Assembly (NCBI GenBank): GCA_022650485.1
Contig: JALCPP010000001.1
Span: 310,001-374,000, forward strand
Length of the DNA stretch: 64,000 nt
From: Oscillospiraceae bacterium
GTDB taxonomy: Bacteria; Bacillota; Clostridia; Oscillospirales; Acutalibacteraceae
Direction of reading: 5' to 3'
Shown here: in pieces, positions 54,811 to 64,000 of the stretch
Position numbering within the stretch: position 1 is the first letter of the stretch
How the letters are laid out: each line of letters opens with the position of its first letter
Translations under genes and position numbers: made by a program
Notes under the pieces: generated by a model
The model's database searches: none
Seen by the model: the letters and a program-made list of their open reading frames with translations, nothing else
Told to the model about the DNA's origin: nothing

Positions 54811-57300
54811 TTGGCAAATAAAAAGCCCAACCGAAAAAGCACAAAAAAGCCGCGCGCGCGAACCGCGGCTCCTGCAAAAGGCGCGGCTTCGGCCGCAATG
54901 AAAAACGCACAGGAAAACAAACAGCGAAATCAGATTAACGCCGTGGTTTTGTTTGCCTGCTCCATTTTGATGTTCTGCCTGGTTCTAATCAGCGGAGACC
55001 ACATCTGGCACTGGTTTCACAACGTACTGCTCGGCCTGTTCGGAACTTGGGCCATTCTTTGGCCAATCTTGCTGTTATACATATCGATCATCACAGCTTT
55101 GGAGCATCAAGGACCGCATACCGGCGGAAAACTAATCCTAATGATTGTGATTATTGCCCTTTTCTGCGCTTCGGCCTATATTTTTACCGTTACCAACAAC
55201 ATAACCCTTCATTCGTTCTGGGGCAATTTGGTCAAGCTGTATCAGTCCGGCACGAAGCATGCCGGAGCCGGGTTTTTCAGCGGGCTGTTCGGCATTCCCA
55301 TTGTAGCCGCACTGGGACCGGTCGGAGCGAAAATCGTCATTTTGCTTTTATTGTTCGTCGCGATTATGGTCCTGACGGGAACCGGCCTGATTCAGCTGTT
55401 TCAAACTGTTGCCAAACCGGCCGGCATGGTGAAAACAGGCTTCGATTCCGCCATGGAAAAAAGAATTAAACACAACCGGGAAAATCTGGATATTGATATC
55501 GCGCTGGATGACGAGGAACTTCCCGCCCATCCGGTTCGCTCCGCCCCCAAAAAGCCGGCCAAAAAAAATGAAAAGCTGGAAAAGCTGGAAAAACTCTTTT
55601 CTATTGGAAGCGGAAAAGCACCGGCAAAAGCTCCGGCTGACCCAACTCCTCAAAAAAAGCCAGCCGCGCAGCCTGAAGAGCCCGCAGATGTGAAAGAAGA
55701 AAAGCCAGACCTTCCACCGAAAATTGAGCCGACACCGGTTTCGCAGCCGAGTCCCGCAGATCAAGCCGCTCTCAGCTCCGCCGACCCTCCGCAGGACGGT
55801 GAACATCATTTTCCACCCGTTTCCATGCTGGCAACCACGCACGAATTAAGCGAGCAGGAAGCAATCAGCGAAATTCAGACCAACGGGCGTATGCTGGTCG
55901 ACACGCTGAAAAGCTTTGGTGTACAAACCACTTTCGTCGGTTACAGCCGCGGTCCTGCGGTGACCCGCTATGAGCTTCAGCCTGCCAGCGGGGTAAAAAT
56001 CAGCAAAATCACCAACCTTTCCGACGACCTTTCCATGAACCTGGCCACGGCGGGAATCCGCATTGAGGCACCCATTCCGGGAAAAGCAGCAGTTGGAATT
56101 GAAGTCCCCAACAAGAAAAACACCGTGGTTCGTATGCGTGAACTGGTTGAAAGCAATAGCTTTACCGCGGCAAAAAGCCGCCTGACCGTCACCCTCGGGC
56201 GCGATATTGCCGGCGGTGTCGCCGTTACGGACCTGGCGAAAATGCCCCATCTGCTGATTGCAGGTGCAACAGGGTCCGGTAAATCCGTCTGCATCAATTC
56301 GATGATCATCAGTCTGCTCTACAAATCATCTCCGGAAGATGTCCGCTTTCTGATGATTGACCCGAAAGTTGTAGAACTTGGCATTTACAATGGAATTCCG
56401 CATCTTCTGGTTCCGGTCGTAACCGACCCGCGCAAAGCCGCCGGCGCATTGAGCTGGGCGGTCAACGAAATGCTCAAGCGGTATAAGATCTTCGCTTCTA
56501 AAAATGTACGCGACCTGTCCGCCTACAATGCGCTGGCGGCACGCTGCAACTATAAGGATGAAGAAGACCAGCCGATGGAGCACATGCCTCAGATTGTCAT
56601 TATCATCGACGAACTTGCCGATTTGATGATGGCCGCGCCCAATGAGGTAGAAGATTCCATCTGCCGTTTGGCCCAAATGGCACGTGCCGCCGGAATGCAC
56701 CTGGTTATCGCCACGCAGAGGCCGTCTGTCGACGTTATCACGGGAATTATCAAGGCAAATATTCCAAGCCGCATCGCGTTCGCCGTTTCATCACAGGTGG
56801 ATTCCCGAACCATTTTGGATATGGGCGGCGCCGAAAAGCTGCTGGGCCGCGGCGATATGCTGTTCTCCCCCGTCAGCTCACAAAAGCCGATTCGAATTCA
56901 GGGATGTTTTGTCAGCGACAGTGAAATTGAGTCAATTGCCGGATTCACCAAGAAAACCCAGGAAGCGGACTACAGCGAAAATATCGCAGAGGAAATTGAG
57001 CGGAACGCCGTCGCTGAAAAGGGAACCTCCTCTTCAAAAGGAGAGGAGGAAAACAGCGACCCCATTATGCCGGATGCAATCAAATGTGTTGTAGAAGCGG
57101 GACAGGCATCGACCTCTCTGCTTCAGCGGCGGCTGCGGCTGGGATACGCACGGGCCGGAAGGCTGGTGGACCAGATGGAACAAATGGGAATCATCGGCCC
57201 CCGGGACGGCTCCAAACCCCGGGAGGTATTGATTACATATCAGCAGTGGCAGGAAATGAAAATGCAGAAAGCTGACACGCAGCAAGAAGCAAAAACATGA
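54811..57300 (+). CDS. ftsK: DNA translocase FtsK/SpoIIIE
   Basis: Pumps chromosomal DNA through the division or sporulation septum. The 829-residue protein has a basic N-terminus, four membrane helices (about 40-205), a Pro/Lys/Glu-rich linker, the motor domain with Walker [10 protein letters not shown] and Walker B in [14 protein letters not shown], and a C-terminal winged-helix gamma domain ([20 protein letters not shown]) that reads polar DNA sequences. The start is TTG 54811 with AGAGGTG 6 bases upstream; a GTG at 54802 lies too close to it. spoIIR in the window makes a SpoIIIE role likely. Confidence 0.94.
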   Translation: MANKKPNRKSTKKPRARTAAPAKGAASAAMKNAQENKQRNQINAVVLFACSILMFCLVLISGDHIWHWFHNVLLGLFGTWAILWPILLLYISIITALEHQGPHTGGKLILMIVIIALFCASAYIFTVTNNITLHSFWGNLVKLYQSGTKHAGAGFFSGLFGIPIVAALGPVGAKIVILLLLFVAIMVLTGTGLIQLFQTVAKPAGMVKTGFDSAMEKRIKHNRENLDIDIALDDEELPAHPVRSAPKKPAKKNEKLEKLEKLFSIGSGKAPAKAPADPTPQKKPAAQPEEPADVKEEKPDLPPKIEPTPVSQPSPADQAALSSADPPQDGEHHFPPVSMLATTHELSEQEAISEIQTNGRMLVDTLKSFGVQTTFVGYSRGPAVTRYELQPASGVKISKITNLSDDLSMNLATAGIRIEAPIPGKAAVGIEVPNKKNTVVRMRELVESNSFTAAKSRLTVTLGRDIAGGVAVTDLAKMPHLLIAGATGSGKSVCINSMIISLLYKSSPEDVRFLMIDPKVVELGIYNGIPHLLVPVVTDPRKAAGALSWAVNEMLKRYKIFASKNVRDLSAYNALAARCNYKDEEDQPMEHMPQIVIIIDELADLMMAAPNEVEDSICRLAQMARAAGMHLVIATQRPSVDVITGIIKANIPSRIAFAVSSQVDSRTILDMGGAEKLLGRGDMLFSPVSSQKPIRIQGCFVSDSEIESIAGFTKKTQEADYSENIAEEIERNAVAEKGTSSSKGEEENSDPIMPDAIKCVVEAGQASTSLLQRRLRLGYARAGRLVDQMEQMGIIGPRDGSKPREVLITYQQWQEMKMQKADTQQEAKT

Positions 57301-58265
57301 TTTTAAAACATCGTTCCTTCCAGAGCCGGCTGCATGGAACAAGCCGCCGGAAACGCATTATCCTGTCCGTACTGCTGTTGGGAATTCTGGCCGCATCTGC
57401 GGTTCCTTTCAGCGCTTCTTCTCTTTGGAACCACGCACTTACCCTGTTTGGGCTCGGTGATTTTTCATCGTGTGCGGACAGCTGGCCGGTATCCGTTCAT
57501 GTGCTGGATGTTGGAAAGGCGGACAGTATTCTGGTGGAATGTGAAGGGCATCGAATGCTCGTGGACGGTGGAACAGCCGGCAACGGCAAAATCGTCGTCC
57601 GATATCTGGAACGGCGCGGCACAACCCATTTGGAATATGTTGTCAACACGCATCCGGATGAAGACCATGTGGGCGGTTTAAAATATGTGATACAGCGCTT
57701 CCCTATTTCACATTATCTGGCGACTGAAGTCAGTGCGGACCTGATTCCGGATACTCCCGCTTATCACGACACCATGAAGGCGCTTCAAAAAAAGGAAATT
57801 TCAAAAGAAATCTCCAGGTGCGGACATCAATTTTCATTGGGCAATCTGAAAGTCCGCGTACTGGGCCCCGTCGTCCCCGGTAACAGCGCCAATAACTGCT
57901 CCCTCGTTCTTCAGCTGCAATACCGCGGTATCCGTATTCTTCTGATGGGTGACGCGGAAAAAGAAGAAGAACAAAGTCTGATCAATACTGGAACGGATCT
58001 GTCCGCCGATATTCTGAAAGCAGGGCATCACGGCAGCAGTACTTCTACCACCGCGGAATTGTTAAACGCAGTCCGGCCTGATTATGCGGTAATTTCGGTC
58101 GGATACGACCGGAATCAACTGCCGAAAACCGACGTTTTAAAGCGCCTGTACCGCGCCGGTATTCAAACATATCGGACGGATGTCAGCGGAACCGTCCTCT
58201 TTCTAACCGATGGAAAAACCATTTCTGTCAAAACCGAAAAGCAATCAAATACTATGAATCATTAG
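57297..58265 (+). CDS. Membrane-anchored MBL-fold hydrolase (ComEC C-terminal type)
   Basis: A 322-residue metallo-beta-lactamase-fold protein. One N-terminal hydrophobic segment (about 20-40) is followed by the hydrolase domain: [15 protein letters not shown], the metal motif HPDEDH at 119-124, [11 protein letters not shown] and [11 protein letters not shown]. These match the nuclease domain at the end of ComEC/Rec2 rather than beta-lactamases. It begins inside the ftsK stop (ATGA), so the two are coupled. Because of the anchor the enzyme probably acts outside the membrane. A role in DNA handling is inference. Confidence 0.85.
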   Translation: MILKHRSFQSRLHGTSRRKRIILSVLLLGILAASAVPFSASSLWNHALTLFGLGDFSSCADSWPVSVHVLDVGKADSILVECEGHRMLVDGGTAGNGKIVVRYLERRGTTHLEYVVNTHPDEDHVGGLKYVIQRFPISHYLATEVSADLIPDTPAYHDTMKALQKKEISKEISRCGHQFSLGNLKVRVLGPVVPGNSANNCSLVLQLQYRGIRILLMGDAEKEEEQSLINTGTDLSADILKAGHHGSSTSTTAELLNAVRPDYAVISVGYDRNQLPKTDVLKRLYRAGIQTYRTDVSGTVLFLTDGKTISVKTEKQSNTMNH

Positions 58266-58278
58266 GAGTGTGGCTTGT

Positions 58279-58482
58279 ATGAAAACCATCACAATCAGCC
58301 ATTTAGAAGGCATTTACGCAATCTGTGAAGACAAAGATCAAAAATATTATGCCATTGAAATTTCAGAGCTGCCGAAAGGAGCCGCACCCGGCGACGTTTT
58401 ACAGGTGAATGAGACAGAAGGAACCCTTACGGTTGACAAGGAAGCAACTTTAGCCAAAAAGAACAAGAAAAAGAAAGCATAA
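58279..58482 (+). CDS. DUF3006 small protein
   Basis: A 67-residue protein matching DUF3006: a compact beta-rich core (LEGIYAICEDKDQKYYAIEI, then GAAPGDVLQV) and a lysine-rich tail. Genes of this type often lie directly after an MBL-fold ComEC-like gene, as here (13 bases), which suggests a joint function. I chose ATG 58279, AGGAG being about 10 bases upstream; GTG 58270 lies too close to it. Confidence 0.82.
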   Translation: MKTITISHLEGIYAICEDKDQKYYAIEISELPKGAAPGDVLQVNETEGTLTVDKEATLAKKNKKKKA

Positions 58483-58485
58483 AAT

Positions 58486-58528
58486 GAGAGCAGTTTTGCG
58501 AATAAAAAAAGTTCGCAAAACTGCTCTC
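58486..58528. repeat. Long perfect hairpin between DUF3006 and rodA
   Basis: A 17-bp perfect inverted repeat (58486-58502 with 58512-58528) has a 9-base loop containing A7. It lies between two convergent genes and so probably ends both transcripts. Unlike the other terminators here, no T run follows the stem on either strand; the only A/T run is in the loop. Confidence 0.8.
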
Positions 58529-58546
58529 AAACTCTATGAAAATATT

Positions 58547-59719
58547 CTACATAAGATTTCTTCGCTTTAAAACAACCTTGTCAGTGTTTATTCGATGCAT
58601 GTAAACATTTAACACCAGGCCAAAGCCAAAATAAAGACAGATGGCAGAAGAACCGCCATAACTGAAAAACGGAAGCGTTACACCCATAACGGGCAAAAGA
58701 TCAAGGCACATGCCCAGATTAAAAACAGCCTGTGCGGCAATCATGCCGAAAAAGCCCATGCAAATGCTGCTTCCCAGTAAATCCATCGATTGATGGGAAA
58801 TTCGAAGCGTATGCAGAAGCAAGAGCAAGAGTAAAAGCAAAATTGCACAACAGCCAATAAATCCAAGCTGTTCCCCCGCCACAGAAAAGACAAAGTCACT
58901 CTGCTGAATCGGAACCACCGAATGATTGACACGCGGGCTCTGAAACAATCCACGCCCCCACAAGCCGCCGCTTCCAATAGAAAGCCGGCCCTGAATCTGC
59001 TGGTAAGCGTATTGCAGCGCCGCGCTGGGGTCGGAGTCAAGGTGATAAGTGACCATCAGCCGCTCTTTCTGGTAATCCTTCAACACATACTTCCATGCAA
59101 GCGGAAGGGCAACTGCAACCGAAGCAAACAGCGCCGCAAAATATCTCAGCTGGATTCCCGCGCCAAACGACATGGCAAGGAACATGCAGAAGAAAATCAC
59201 CGCCGTCCCGTCATCACCTTGAAAGTGCACTAAAACAACGGGAATCATGGCATGAAACGCAAGCAGGAAAACATGAAGCGGCGATTTGAGAAACCCGCGT
59301 TCTTCCAGTGCGGAAAGATGTTTGGAAAAGGTCAGGATAAAGCCGATTTTCACCAATTCACTGGGCTGAAAAGTCAGGCCGCCCGGCAAAGAGATCCACG
59401 CCTTTGCATTCACGCCGCCGCTGTTTACAACGGCAGTACCAAAAAGCTGTGTATAAATAATTAAGAACAAACAGAACCCGGCGACTACATACCAGAAATT
59501 ACAGATTTCCCGATAATCGATTAAGGAAAAAAACACCGCACCGATCAGCCCGCCGACAACCGCCACAAGCATCGTGGTAACATATCCCCGGGTTCTCCCT
59601 TCCGGAATCGGTACCGTTTGCATCAGCAGCAAACTGTACGACGATATCATCAGAATAAAGAACCAGTTCAGCTTGTCCGTTCGTTTCACATAATTTGCAA
59701 TGGATTTCAGTACACGCAT
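58547..59719 (-). CDS. rodA: Rod shape-determining protein RodA (SEDS family)
   Basis: A 390-residue SEDS glycosyltransferase with about ten membrane helices that polymerises glycan strands during elongation. Family features are the FQPSELVKIGFILTFS segment, FVFSVAGEQLGFIG and the closing LPVMGVTLPFFSYGGSS signature. Length and the lack of division-gene neighbours favour RodA over FtsW or SpoVE, but these cannot be separated with certainty. The ATG follows GAGGCGAAAG. Confidence 0.88.
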   Translation of the reverse strand: MRVLKSIANYVKRTDKLNWFFILMISSYSLLLMQTVPIPEGRTRGYVTTMLVAVVGGLIGAVFFSLIDYREICNFWYVVAGFCLFLIIYTQLFGTAVVNSGGVNAKAWISLPGGLTFQPSELVKIGFILTFSKHLSALEERGFLKSPLHVFLLAFHAMIPVVLVHFQGDDGTAVIFFCMFLAMSFGAGIQLRYFAALFASVAVALPLAWKYVLKDYQKERLMVTYHLDSDPSAALQYAYQQIQGRLSIGSGGLWGRGLFQSPRVNHSVVPIQQSDFVFSVAGEQLGFIGCCAILLLLLLLLLHTLRISHQSMDLLGSSICMGFFGMIAAQAVFNLGMCLDLLPVMGVTLPFFSYGGSSAICLYFGFGLVLNVYMHRINTDKVVLKRRNLM

Positions 59720-59769
59720 TCTTTCGCCTCTTTTGAAACATCCCTATTTCCATGTCTATACGATAATTT

Positions 59770-59798
59770 ATTATATGCTACCGGGCACAAACTTGCAA
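59770..59798 (-). promoter_or_regulatory. Sigma-A promoter of rodA
   Basis: On the minus strand TTGCAA (59793-59798) and TATAAT (59770-59775) are separated by 17 bases, about 50 bases before the rodA ATG. Confidence 0.82.
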
Positions 59799-59846
59799 GG
59801 TATTAGGAATATTAACCGCAAAGGATTTTCTAATTGCCCGAATTGT

Positions 59847-59854
59847 GATATAAT
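59847..59854 (+). promoter_or_regulatory. Extended -10 promoter candidate for fhs
   Basis: TGATATAAT fits the extended -10 pattern (TG one base before TATAAT) 36 bases before the fhs ATG. The -35 region (TTTTCT) is poor. It diverges from the rodA promoter 50 bases away. Confidence 0.6.
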
Positions 59855-59890
59855 CGTGCTCAGATATATGATATGTAAGGAGAAATGCCA

Positions 59891-61558
59891 ATGCTTACGG
59901 ATATAAAAATTGCACAGCAAGTGCAGCCCAAGCGAATATGGCAAATCGCGGAAGGCCTCGGCGTTCAGGAAGAAGAACTGGAGCCTTACGGAAGATTTAA
60001 AGCCAAGCTAAACGCTTCTTTGTATCAAAGGATTTCCGGTCGTAAAGACGGAAAACTGATCTTGGTAACCGCCATCAATCCCACCCCGGCCGGTGAAGGT
60101 AAAACAACGACTTCTATCGGGTTGGGCGACGCCTTAACGAAAATTGGAAAAAAATCCGTCATCGCACTCAGGGAACCTTCCCTCGGCCCCGTTTTCGGCA
60201 TTAAAGGCGGCGCTACGGGCGGCGGATATGCCCAAGTGCTTCCCATGGAAGATATTAACCTTCACTTTACCGGCGATTTCCATGCGATTACCTCGGCCAA
60301 CAACCTTCTCTGCGCCATGCTGGACAACCATATTCAGCAGGGCAACACGCTGCATATCGACCCGCGCAGAATTCTCATTCAGCGCTGCATGGATATGAAC
60401 GACCGCCAGCTTCGTAAAATTGTCTGCGGCCTGGGCGGCAAGGCAAGCGGTGTTCCAAGGGAAGATAGCTTCTGCATTACAGTCGCTACCGAAATTATGG
60501 CAATTTTCTGCCTGGCGCAAAATTTAAACGACTTAAAACAGAGACTTGGGAAAATTCTGGTTGCTTACAATACGGACGGTGAACCGGTTTACGCTCACAG
60601 TCTGAAAGTAGAAGGCGCCATGGCGGCTTTGCTGAAAGACGCCATTAACCCGAACCTGGTGCAGACACTGGAAGGAACCCCGGCCTTGATTCACGGAGGC
60701 CCATTTGCCAATATCGCACACGGATGCAACTCAATCCGCGCGACCCGTTATGCGCTGAAGCTGGGTGATTACTGTGTCACGGAAGCCGGATTCGGTTCCG
60801 ACCTTGGCGCGGAAAAATTCATGAACATCAACTGCCGCCTTTCCGGGCTGAAGCCCGACGCCGTGGTTTTGGTTGCAACGGCGCGTGCCCTGAAATACAA
60901 CGGCGGCGTGCCGAAAGCGGAAACCGGCAAACAGAATCCGGCTGCCTTGCAGGCCGGAATTGAAAATCTGGGTGCGCATATCACCGGCCTGAAAAAGTAC
61001 GGTGTTCCCGTCGTGGTTGCCATCAATCGTTTTGAAAGCGATTCAGAAGAAGAACTTGCGCTGATTGAACGGTACTGCCGCGAAAAAGGAGCGGACTTCG
61101 CTCTTTCCGAAGTTTTTGCGAAAGGCGGCGCGGGCGGAATCGACCTGGCGCAAAAGGTCTGCAAAGCGGCGGAGCAGAAGAGCGACTTTCATCTGCTGTA
61201 TCCCGATAACGCCCCCATCACGGAAAAAATCGAAACCGTGGCAAAGGAAATTTACGGTGCGGACGGGGTAACCTATACCAAGCAGGCATTGCGCTCGCTG
61301 GATAGTATTCGTTCACTGGGCGGTGACCATATGCCAGTGTGCATTGCCAAAACACAGTACTCTCTTTCGGATGATCCGAAACTGCTGGGAAGGCCCACCG
61401 GTTTCCACATTACCATTCGAGACGTGAAGCTGAGCAACGGAGCCGGCTTTGCCGTTGCTTACGCAGGCAACGTCCTCACCATGCCCGGTCTGCCCTCGCG
61501 GCCTGCCGCAGAACAGATTGACGTGGATGAGAACGGAACAATCTCAGGATTATTCTAG
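59891..61558 (+). CDS. fhs: Formate--tetrahydrofolate ligase
   Basis: ATP-dependent activation of formate to 10-formyl-THF, the entry of the methyl branch of one-carbon metabolism. The 555-residue protein has the P-loop [14 protein letters not shown], the [23 protein letters not shown] segment (shown in part) and the closing [20 protein letters not shown] 59891 lies 8 bases after AAGGAG; ATG 59885 lies only 2 bases after it. The product feeds purine and, through TrmFO, tRNA modification. Confidence 0.96.
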   Translation: MLTDIKIAQQVQPKRIWQIAEGLGVQEEELEPYGRFKAKLNASLYQRISGRKDGKLILVTAINPTPAGEGKTTTSIGLGDALTKIGKKSVIALREPSLGPVFGIKGGATGGGYAQVLPMEDINLHFTGDFHAITSANNLLCAMLDNHIQQGNTLHIDPRRILIQRCMDMNDRQLRKIVCGLGGKASGVPREDSFCITVATEIMAIFCLAQNLNDLKQRLGKILVAYNTDGEPVYAHSLKVEGAMAALLKDAINPNLVQTLEGTPALIHGGPFANIAHGCNSIRATRYALKLGDYCVTEAGFGSDLGAEKFMNINCRLSGLKPDAVVLVATARALKYNGGVPKAETGKQNPAALQAGIENLGAHITGLKKYGVPVVVAINRFESDSEEELALIERYCREKGADFALSEVFAKGGAGGIDLAQKVCKAAEQKSDFHLLYPDNAPITEKIETVAKEIYGADGVTYTKQALRSLDSIRSLGGDHMPVCIAKTQYSLSDDPKLLGRPTGFHITIRDVKLSNGAGFAVAYAGNVLTMPGLPSRPAAEQIDVDENGTISGLF

Positions 61559-61594
61559 ATAAAAAACAGAAACGTATTCACAGAAGGTGATTGA

Positions 61595-62035
61595 ATGCGA
61601 GAATACCGAACCTTTTCCCCGGTGGAAACCGAGGCGCTCGGCGAGCGCCTCGCCGCCGGCCTGAAAGGTGGAGAAGTTCTTGCACTATTCGGCGGCATGG
61701 GGATGGGAAAAACCGCCCTGACCCGAGGGATCGCCCGCGGGCTTGGAATTCCAAAGGGAGTTTGCAGCCCAACATTCGCTCTGGTTCATGAATACCGGGG
61801 ACGCGTAATCGTTTATCATTTTGATATGTACCGCGTTACAAGCTGGGACGACCTTGCTTCCACCGGTTTTTTTGACGACCTGAATACCGGCGCCGTTCTG
61901 GTAGTGGAATGGAGCGAAAACATTGAAAACGCGCTTCCTGAGGAAGCAATCCGGATTCACCTTAGTCGTGGAAAAACGGACAACGAGCGCGTTTTTTCCA
62001 TTGAGGGGATGCTGGATGAAAATATTGGCAATTGA
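61595..62035 (+). CDS. tsaE: tRNA t6A biosynthesis ATPase TsaE
   Basis: A 146-residue ATPase that, with TsaB and TsaD, makes threonylcarbamoyl-adenosine at position 37 of tRNAs reading ANN codons. Walker A is GGMGMGKTALTRGI; CSPTFALVHEY and VYHFDMYRV follow. AGAAGGTGA precedes the ATG. It overlaps tsaB by 20 bases, a conserved pair. Confidence 0.95.
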   Translation: MREYRTFSPVETEALGERLAAGLKGGEVLALFGGMGMGKTALTRGIARGLGIPKGVCSPTFALVHEYRGRVIVYHFDMYRVTSWDDLASTGFFDDLNTGAVLVVEWSENIENALPEEAIRIHLSRGKTDNERVFSIEGMLDENIGN

Positions 62036-62720
62036 TTCCTCCGCAGTGACCGCTTCTGCCGCCTTGACGGAAGACGGAAAAATTCTGGGGGAATACTTTT
62101 TGAACACGGGACTGACCCACAGTGAAACGCTGATGCCGATGATTGAAAGTGTTTTGCACTGTGTGAAAGTCAGCCCATCAAAAATTGACCTGTTCGCCGT
62201 TTCGTCCGGTCCCGGTTCTTTTACCGGGATTCGGATTGGAATTGCCAGCATTAAAGGGCTGGCCATGCCGTTTCAAACACCCTGCGCCGGCATTTCCACA
62301 CTGGAAGCCATCGCGCACAATTTGGAACACCTTGATTGTCTGGTCTGCGCTGTCATGGACGCGCGGTGCGGGCAGGTTTACAATGCCCTTTTCCGGGCGA
62401 AAAGCGGCTGTATCAAACGGCTGACCCCAGACCGGGCCATTGCCATAAAAGACTTGGCGAAAGAATGTAAAGCACTGGACGGGCCACTCTATCTTTGCGG
62501 CGACGGGGCCAAACTTTGCGCAAAAGCAGAAGCTTTTCAAGCAATCGGCGCTGTTCTTCCGCCGGAGCCGCTGATTTACCAACGGGCCTGCGGTGTGGCA
62601 AAAGCCGCGGCAGCGGCAGCCGGTGAAAACCGAACCGTCACCCCCGCCGCACTGATGCCGTTCTATCTTCGCCCGGCACAGGCTGAACGTTCACTGAAAA
62701 AGCAACTTGGAGGGAAATAA
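62016..62720 (+). CDS. tsaB: tRNA t6A biosynthesis protein TsaB
   Basis: A 234-residue inactive ASKHA-fold partner of TsaD. It starts MKILAIDSSAVTASAAL and carries the AVSSGPGSFTGIRIG and VCAVMDARCGQVYNALF segments. ATG 62016 follows GAGGGG. TsaB scaffolds the TsaD-TsaE complex. tsaD itself is not in the window. Confidence 0.94.
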   Translation: MKILAIDSSAVTASAALTEDGKILGEYFLNTGLTHSETLMPMIESVLHCVKVSPSKIDLFAVSSGPGSFTGIRIGIASIKGLAMPFQTPCAGISTLEAIAHNLEHLDCLVCAVMDARCGQVYNALFRAKSGCIKRLTPDRAIAIKDLAKECKALDGPLYLCGDGAKLCAKAEAFQAIGAVLPPEPLIYQRACGVAKAAAAAAGENRTVTPAALMPFYLRPAQAERSLKKQLGGK

Positions 62721-62722
62721 GC

Positions 62723-63166
62723 ATGATCGCATTGGGAGCCGACCACGGAGGGCTTGCTTTAAAAGAAGCAATCCGGCACTATCTGGATTCCGAAAGAATC
62801 GAATACAAAGATTTTGGTACATTTGATGAAACATCCGTCGATTACCCGCCGATCGCGGCGCAGACCGCACATTTTGTCGCGGACGGGAATGCTGAATTCG
62901 GCATTCTGTGCTGTGGCACGGGAATTGGTATGAGTATTGCGGCCAATAAGGTAAAGGGAATCCGCGCGTCTGTCTGCACAAACGCTTACTGCGCGGAAAT
63001 CACACGCCACCACAACAACGCAAACATTTTGTGTCTGGGCGGCAGAGTCATCAATGAAGAACAGGCCGTAGAATTCGCAAAACTCTTTCTCAACACTCCG
63101 TTCGACGGCGGCCGTCATCAACGCAGAGTCGATGGAATTACAAAAATTGAACAAGGTGAGCTTTAA
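62723..63166 (+). CDS. rpiB: Ribose 5-phosphate isomerase B
   Basis: Interconverts ribose 5-phosphate and ribulose 5-phosphate. The 147-residue RpiB/LacAB-type protein has [15 protein letters not shown], the active cysteine region [20 protein letters not shown], and [12 protein letters not shown]. It follows tsaB by two bases and precedes upp by 23. Ribose 5-phosphate is the precursor of PRPP, the co-substrate of the next gene. Confidence 0.95.
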   Translation: MIALGADHGGLALKEAIRHYLDSERIEYKDFGTFDETSVDYPPIAAQTAHFVADGNAEFGILCCGTGIGMSIAANKVKGIRASVCTNAYCAEITRHHNNANILCLGGRVINEEQAVEFAKLFLNTPFDGGRHQRRVDGITKIEQGEL

Positions 63167-63189
63167 AACTATCTACTGGAGGATATAAA

Positions 63190-63822
63190 ATGGACAAACA
63201 GGTACTGATTATGGATCATCCGCTGATTCAGCATAAGCTGACTTATCTGAGGGACAAAAACACAGGTTCAAAGGATTTCCGTCAGCTGGTCGGAGAAATC
63301 GCCATGCTTCTCTGCTATGAAGCAACACGTGACCTTCCTTTGGAAGAAACAACAGTGGAAACCCCTGTTGCATTGACCAAGACTAAGGTTATTGAAGGCA
63401 GGAAACTGGCTTTTGTTCCCATTCTTCGCGCCGGTATCGGCATGGTAGACGGTGTACTGCAGATGGTTCCGGCTGCAAAAGTCGGCCATATCGGACTTTA
63501 CCGCGACCCCAAGACGCTCAAACCCGTTGAGTACTACAGCAAGCTCCCCTGCGACATCGATCAGCGCGACGTCATCGTTCTTGACCCCATGCTGGCAACC
63601 GGCGGCTCTTCGGTCGATGCAATTTCCATTATCAAGCGCAGCCACCCAAAAAGCATCAAGTTCATGTGCATCATTGCCGCTCCGGAAGGAATTGAAGCCC
63701 TGACGAAAGCGCATCCTGATGTTCAGGTTTACTGCGCCGCTGTTGATGATCATCTGAATGAACACGGATATATCGTACCGGGTCTGGGCGACGCCGGTGA
63801 CCGTATTTTTGGAACCCTTTAA
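63190..63822 (+). CDS. upp: Uracil phosphoribosyltransferase
   Basis: Salvages uracil with PRPP to UMP. The 210-residue protein has [29 protein letters not shown], the PRPP loop [13 protein letters not shown] and the C-terminal [18 protein letters not shown] precedes the ATG. It closes the fhs-to-upp run and is followed by a terminator. rpiB-upp adjacency is common in Firmicutes. Confidence 0.97.
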   Translation: MDKQVLIMDHPLIQHKLTYLRDKNTGSKDFRQLVGEIAMLLCYEATRDLPLEETTVETPVALTKTKVIEGRKLAFVPILRAGIGMVDGVLQMVPAAKVGHIGLYRDPKTLKPVEYYSKLPCDIDQRDVIVLDPMLATGGSSVDAISIIKRSHPKSIKFMCIIAAPEGIEALTKAHPDVQVYCAAVDDHLNEHGYIVPGLGDAGDRIFGTL

Positions 63823-63858
63823 ACAAAACAGCCAAATCTTGTTCATAGAATTCGAAAG

Positions 63859-63890
63859 CGCCGGCCGGAGTAAAATCCGTCGGCGTTTTT
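63859..63890 (+). terminator. Rho-independent terminator after upp
   Basis: An arm beginning CGCCGGCCGGA (63859) pairs with TCCGTCGGCG (63876-63885) through a 10-bp stem with one bulge and a G-U pair, then T5ATTT. It lies 36 bases after the upp stop. Confidence 0.85.
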
Positions 63891-63917
63891 ATTTAACAAA
63901 TTTTTACTTGGTTATAC

Positions 63918-63946
63918 TTGACAAAGTTTATCCAGTATGCTATATT
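63918..63946 (+). promoter_or_regulatory. Sigma-A promoter of the gene at the right edge
   Basis: TTGACA (63918-63923) and TATATT (63941-63946) are separated by 17 bases. It drives the partial gene that starts at 63981. Confidence 0.85.
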
Positions 63947-63980
63947 ATAGACGTTGAAAGAACAACATGGAGGGAACAAA

Positions 63981-64000
63981 GTGTTAATTACGCGAGAAAC
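63981..64000 (+). CDS. Start of a probable Rrf2 family regulator (cut by window edge)
   Basis: Only about seven codons are visible. GGAGGG lies 7 bases before a GTG start, and the reading is MLITRE. This short N-terminus is like that of Rrf2-type regulators (often MLIS/TRE-DYA), and a strong promoter precedes it. The identity is a guess from six residues. Confidence 0.4.

Noticed and set aside
1-64000. CRISPR arrays, insertion sequences, prophage or integrated islands
   Set aside because: No spaced direct repeats, transposase, integrase or phage genes were seen, and gene content is housekeeping throughout.

Overview
The window is ordinary chromosomal backbone of a low-to-mid GC, endospore-forming, anaerobic Firmicute. 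Gene content points to class Clostridia, probably Oscillospirales (Ruminococcaceae-like), but I cannot name a species. The clues are spoIIR, a SpoIIIE/FtsK translocase with a TepA-like neighbour, AddAB instead of RecBCD, a V/A-type ATPase operon, Rex, acetate kinase, formate-THF ligase, TrmFO, and strong sigma-A promoters with G-rich Shine-Dalgarno sites. I see no tRNA or rRNA gene, phage, insertion sequence or CRISPR array.

Layout. (1) 1-17346, minus strand: a long housekeeping run. infC-rpmI-rplT starts from a textbook promoter with an attenuator-like leader, and a terminator hairpin follows rplT. Then come trmH-type methyltransferase, dprA, topA, trmFO, plsX, rnc, an Elp3-like radical SAM gene, smc, ftsY, rdgB, yhbY, nadD, yqeK, rsfS and the 5' part of leuS. 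Most junctions overlap or are only tens of bases long. (2) 17437-28412, minus: spoIIR with a candidate sigma-F promoter, addB-addA, then a membrane-anchored FG-GAP-type protein translationally coupled to a large DUF3160 lipoprotein. (3) 28414-31805, minus: a PHP phosphatase, an Lrp/AsnC regulator, a class I aminotransferase and ispE, closed by a terminator. (4) 31958-42808, plus: an ACT protein with a UPF0210/PFL protein, then a nine-gene V/A-ATPase operon in the order H-like, C, I, K, F, E, A, B, D, ending in a terminator shared with ackA. (5) 42839-46420: ackA diverges from tmcAL, which is coupled to a DUF4380-like sugar-mutarotase-fold gene. (6) 46430-53748, minus: acn-traX-icd-rex, then lemA and a DUF2207 membrane protein. 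(7) 53782-58528, plus: tepA-like, ftsK/spoIIIE, an MBL-fold ComEC-like hydrolase and DUF3006. (8) 58547-59798, minus: rodA. (9) 59849-64000, plus: fhs, tsaE-tsaB-rpiB-upp with a terminator, then a strong promoter and the first codons of a probable Rrf2-type regulator.

Together these genes cover translation and tRNA modification, replication, repair and DNA uptake, chromosome segregation and sporulation, wall elongation, ion-motive ATPase activity, and a redox-linked partial oxidative TCA branch from citrate to 2-oxoglutarate. I found no clearly new multi-gene system. The least understood parts are the FG-GAP/DUF3160 pair, the ACT/UPF0210 pair, TraX inside the aconitase-isocitrate dehydrogenase operon, and the FtsK-linked MBL/DUF3006 pair. 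Starts were chosen from Shine-Dalgarno spacing and family N-termini; several are TTG or GTG, and one (infC) is ATT.
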